A stretch of 64,000 nucleotides of DNA from Acheta domesticus (Eukaryota; Arthropoda; Insecta; Orthoptera; Gryllidae), in the NCBI GenBank assembly GCA_031308135.1, contig JAHLJT010008756.1, positions 102,979,271 to 103,043,270 on the forward strand, given 5' to 3'. Shown in pieces: positions 60,990 through 64,000 of this stretch. Both the position numbers and the translations under genes were made by a program. The notes under the pieces are model-generated. The model was not told where the DNA came from, searched no databases, and worked only from the letters and a program-made list of their open reading frames with translations. Each line of letters starts with the position of its first letter. Position 1 is the stretch's first letter.

Positions 60990-61400
60990 GCCTCCCGTTG
61001 CCCTACGCGCACTCCAGGCGTCCGCCGCCCTACTTTGTGCCTCTCTGGAATTATGAACACAGGAGCGCCCGGTCGGGGTCGCCGGCCATCAAATGGAATT
61101 TTCAATGCGCCGACGGCGTCGCCGCACTAAATGACGGGGTGGTGGTGGGCCAGTCAGGCCGTCGGGCGTAGTGGGTGGGAGCGGCAGCAGGCAGCCGGTG
61201 GCCTCCACCGCCACCGCTGCCACCCTACGGGGGCGGAAGCTGTGCGGCCATCGATTGGCATTCGTGGGCGGCGGTGTTGGCAGCGGAAGCGTCCTCGCGG
61301 CGTCGCCCGGGGAAGGGGACGACCCCCCCCCCTCCGCCCGTTCTTCCACCTCGCCCGGCTCTGCAGCCCGGTCAGAGCCCGCGTTGCAAATTCATTAACG
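60990..61400. other. CG-rich island
   Basis: CpG-dense, with GGCCATCAAATGG and GGCCATCGATTGGC cores and a C9 run near 61325. Frames are open on both strands and none is recognisable. Confidence 0.5.
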
Positions 61401-61656
61401 GGTACGCTCGTTCACAGAGTAAACATATTAAGGGCGCACCGCATCGCATAGGTATAGTTTTTTTTTTTAATGCTTCAGATGGTGCCGTAATTCTGAACGT
61501 AATTGGATGCTTTGATATTTTAAATTTTTTTATACTGTCTTCTTGGTGGTGATATCTTCGTATCGAATGCCATTTTCAATTTAACGTGGGTTGTTGGGAG
61601 TATGTTACATACCTAAACGAAAGTTTGAGGCTTTGAAGCGAAATTTATGAAGGAAA

Positions 61657-61834
61657 CACGGTAACCACTTTCTGGAAAACCGAAAAAAATCAGGAATTTC
61701 ACTGCTCTGGAAAAATTAGGGAATTTTTGGGGGAATTATTGGAAGTCGGGAAATATTTTGAGATGGTTATAAAACTGAATATTCGTTAGAAAAGTGTACT
61801 TTATTACTCTTTGCTCGGTTTCTATATGTTAATT

Positions 61835-61889
<55 letters not shown>

Positions 61890-62059
61890 TTGTTCATGGC
61901 GAAAATCTGAACTGTCAAATACGTCTCTGGCTTGCTTTAATTTCTTCTTTAAATAATGTGAAATACTCTGCTGATTTTATCAGTGAAAAGCTTTTAAAAT
62001 GCTTTGGAAAACCGGGGAAAGTGAGGGAAATTTGGTTAATGAAATGAGTAGCCGCCCTG
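61657..62059. mobile_element. Short inverted-repeat element (5-bp-TSD family, copy 3)
   Basis: 403 bp. The right end on the other strand is CAGGGCGGCTACTCATTTC, and the left end is CACGGTAACCACTTTCTGG. It is flanked by the exact direct repeat GGAAA at 61652-61656 and 62060-62064. Subterminal TTGGAAAACCGGGGAAAG and CTGGAAAACCG boxes match those in the element at 19499. It holds a (TA)n microsatellite at about 61839-61888. It has no coding capacity. Confidence 0.8.
61839..61888. repeat. (TA)25 microsatellite
   Basis: Uninterrupted TA run inside the short transposon. Confidence 0.95.
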
Positions 62060-62125
62060 GGAAATACTAATTGATTATTGCAGACGCATTCGGAACCTGA
62101 AAATGTAGGTTTTCTGCTTAATTAG

Positions 62126-62348
62126 TTTTTTTGTTGTTATTATTGAAGGTCGCATAAACTAGTAGGTCATTAGCGTCTACTATTGGATTTAACGTGATGG
62201 TATGAGGATGTAACGATATGGTGACGATAAGGGGTGAAAGGACGAACACATACAACCATATCCGAGCGGGACTCGAACATTGCCACCCCCCCTTCCGTCT
62301 GAGATCACTACGACACTATTGCTTTAGCGGTTTCGGCCACTGGGCCCA
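62126..62348 (-). mobile_element. tRNA-derived SINE
   Basis: On the minus strand, GTGGCCGAAACCGCTAAAGC (62321-62340) resembles the A box region of a Leu/Ser-type tRNA. GTTCGAGTCCC (62268-62278) matches a B box, about 43 nt further on. A non-tRNA body and an AACAACAAAAAAAC tail follow, near 62126-62140. Imperfect flanking repeats CTTAATTAG (62117) and CTTATTTAG (62349) look like target duplications. The anticodon arm does not fold convincingly, so this is not a functional tRNA gene. A fragment near 44005 (GGACTAATGACCT) shares a short piece of the body (GCTAATGACCT). Confidence 0.65.
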
Positions 62349-62356
62349 CTTATTTA

Positions 62357-63619
62357 GGTTTTGTTGCAGTGGTATGTTAGGGATATCCATTCGCTTTTCT
62401 TTTGTTGAAGTTTTGATGACATTGTTGCACGAGCCTGAATATCAGGTGAGAAATGTGAATTTGCTATTCCATGTCAAATTAAATAAAATAGTTCCAATAG
62501 TAAAAAAAAATCCATGTCCAATTAAATTCCATGTCAAATTAAAAGATTGTAAGCAATTGTTTCAAGTTAGATTTTTAGACGAACGAGAAAAAAATCTCAT
62601 TCGAACTAGTAGGTATTTAAATTTATTTGACCAGCCTTGCGCATGAGCTGATGCGTTGGCATTACATTTTAGAGCGACCCAATCTCGACAGTCCGTGTAA
62701 CAACAATTTCATTGTCGTTTGTTTTTGGCCACAGGGGGTCGTTGGGAATGGAAATGTGGACAATTTATTTCCTATATCTAGCTAGTTTGGAATCTCGGGA
62801 CGATAACTCCTCCAGCCTTATGGAGGGGGAAGGGAGGCTCAAACGTTGGTGGTAGCAAATGCATGCCTACGACACTGACGCAGGATGTGTGTTTTTCCGC
62901 TCTACTCAATTCATTTTATTCGCTGACTTGCATACTATTACTAGTTAATTTACAATTTGACATTGGAGAAGAGTTATCTGGGAATGAAAACATGGGTTTG
63001 TGAACGAATTTTACGCGTGAGGTACGGAACAATCGATAGGTTACTTCTCCGAAGCAAAATGTGCTTGAGGGTTTTCTGATGACGTCGTTACCCTCGTCCG
63101 GAGTTCAATCCATTGTTGAACTAATACATATCAGGGCCGTGGATCCCTAACGTTCAAGGGCTCTCGATTGTTCTTCAGAAATATTAAATTAATTTTTTCA
63201 AAAAATAAAATAAATCGTTTAAAATTGGTGTTAGATTAAACTATAGGTCTATGCAAAAAATTGGCATTGCGGAGTAATGTCTCGCATCATTGGATAATAT
63301 TTATAATATGGAGTGTTTTTGGCTGATGCAAGTATATCACTTAGTGCTGAGAAGTTTAGTTTTTTTTAACAAAATGTCTTTAAAGCGTAGGGGGGATCGG
63401 TGAAAGTAAGAGTAGCCCCCCCCCCCCCCCCCCCGTAATCTCAAGGCGTAGGCCCAAGGGCCCCCACAAACTGCTAAAACGGTCCCAATACTAATCCTTA
63501 TTTCACAAACGTGAATGGTGGTTGCCAGCTTTAAATTAGTAAAACGCAAACCGACTAGCAAACGCTCTCTCGGTATGCCAGAATTGAAACATTCGTATAT
63601 TCAGGACTGGTAAGTTTGA
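62357..63619. other. Intron spacer
   Basis: Contains three copies of a short CCATGTCAAATTAAA-like repeat (62468-62542). A small hairpin CCTCCAGCC-ttat-GGAGGGG lies near 62810. A run of 19 C sits at 63416-63434. No gene recognised. Confidence 0.5.
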
Positions 63620-63920
63620 AGTGGTCGTCTTTCGCGTGTGCGTTCACTGCCCGACGCCCTCCCACGCAGCGCGGTCTCGAATAAACGCGCCGCTGCCCGC
63701 GGCGGTGCGTCCGTTCACGGAGTAATAATAAACACGGCTCATTAGCTGACACGGCGGCAGCGCCTCGAAAGAGGGGCGGGTGGGCGGGCCCTCGATACAG
63801 GCGCGCGTGTATCACTTCATCCGCGCCTATAAATATTCTCACCCGCGGCGGCTTCTGTGAGGAAGCGACGTTGCCGCATAACGCCGCGTGAGCGTCCTGG
63901 GTATCTTCAGAGTGCTTGCA
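63620..63920. promoter_or_regulatory. CG-rich island with TATA/MEF2-like site
   Basis: CpG-rich block carrying AATAATAAACACGG, GCTCATTAGCTGAC and CTATAAATAT (63827-63836). The last could serve as a TATA box or a MEF2-type site. Candidate internal promoter or enhancer; there is no direct evidence of activity and no clear initiator downstream. Confidence 0.3.
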
Positions 63921-64000
63921 CAACAGTGGGACAACGTGTTCAGGGTAAGTGGTGACGTCATCGCTCATTGCAGGCTGTACTCGTACCTCCAGAGGGAAAC

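Larger units (their letters stand above)
45960..64000 (+). other. Downstream intron of the hnRNP L-like gene (open-ended)
   Basis: Begins GTGAGT at 45960. No exon continuing the RRM (for example codons for the FRKNGVQAMVEF segment) was found by eye, so the intron is at least 18 kb. It contains numerous CG-rich islands. Confidence 0.6.

Noticed and set aside
1..64000. CRISPR array, operon, prophage or other prokaryotic system
   Set aside because: No regularly spaced repeats with unique spacers, no operon-like gene packing, and spliced exons show the DNA is eukaryotic.

Overview
The window is eukaryotic, most likely an arthropod and probably an insect with a large genome. It has multi-kilobase introns, AT-rich spacer, decayed mariner, Penelope and non-LTR elements, long microsatellites, and compact CG-rich islands whose CpG is not visibly depleted. 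No bacterial or viral gene organisation is seen. Nearly all the long open frames are artefacts of the CG-rich islands, where several frames stay open on both strands at once.

The only host gene I can support lies on the + strand. It is an hnRNP L family RNA-binding protein, the relative of Drosophila smooth. Three exon pieces are visible: 980-1029 (N-terminal, ends in a basic RRKR), 45541-45750 (a proline-rich exon) and 45890-45959 (the start of an RRM, read as LNHVLLFTILNPVYPITV). All three join in frame at GT/AG sites. The middle exon is symmetric (phase 2 to phase 2), so including or skipping it keeps the frame. No RRM1 exon was found in the roughly 44.5 kb between the first and second pieces. 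The rest of the gene lies outside the window, so almost everything else here is intron of this gene.

Layout. 1-3.5 kb: CG-rich islands, with the first exon inside one. 3.5-16 kb: AT-rich, with two clean hairpins (6.8 and 9.55 kb), a small inverted-repeat element (7.0-7.4 kb), and a Tc1/mariner element folded back on itself with arms of about 257 bp (11.2-12.1 kb). 16-30 kb: dense islands, interrupted by a 1.4-kb DNA transposon with 5-bp target duplications (19.5-20.9 kb). 30.5-44.5 kb: almost free of islands and full of decayed transposons. These are a 3.0-kb element with GGGTCATTCCACG ends and a transposase that has lost its core, two mariner pseudogenes, a Penelope fragment, a non-LTR reverse transcriptase fragment, and a block of repeated modules shared with the 19.5-kb element. 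45.5-46 kb: the exon pair. 46-64 kb: about a dozen more CG-rich islands, a second short copy of the 5-bp-duplication family (61.7-62.1 kb) and a tRNA-derived SINE (62.1-62.35 kb).

The islands probably include regulatory DNA of the host gene or of neighbours, but that is inference. The most useful leads are the symmetric proline-rich exon together with the missing RRM1, the foldback element inside a transcribed intron, and the transposon family with 5-bp target duplications, supported by two independent insertions.
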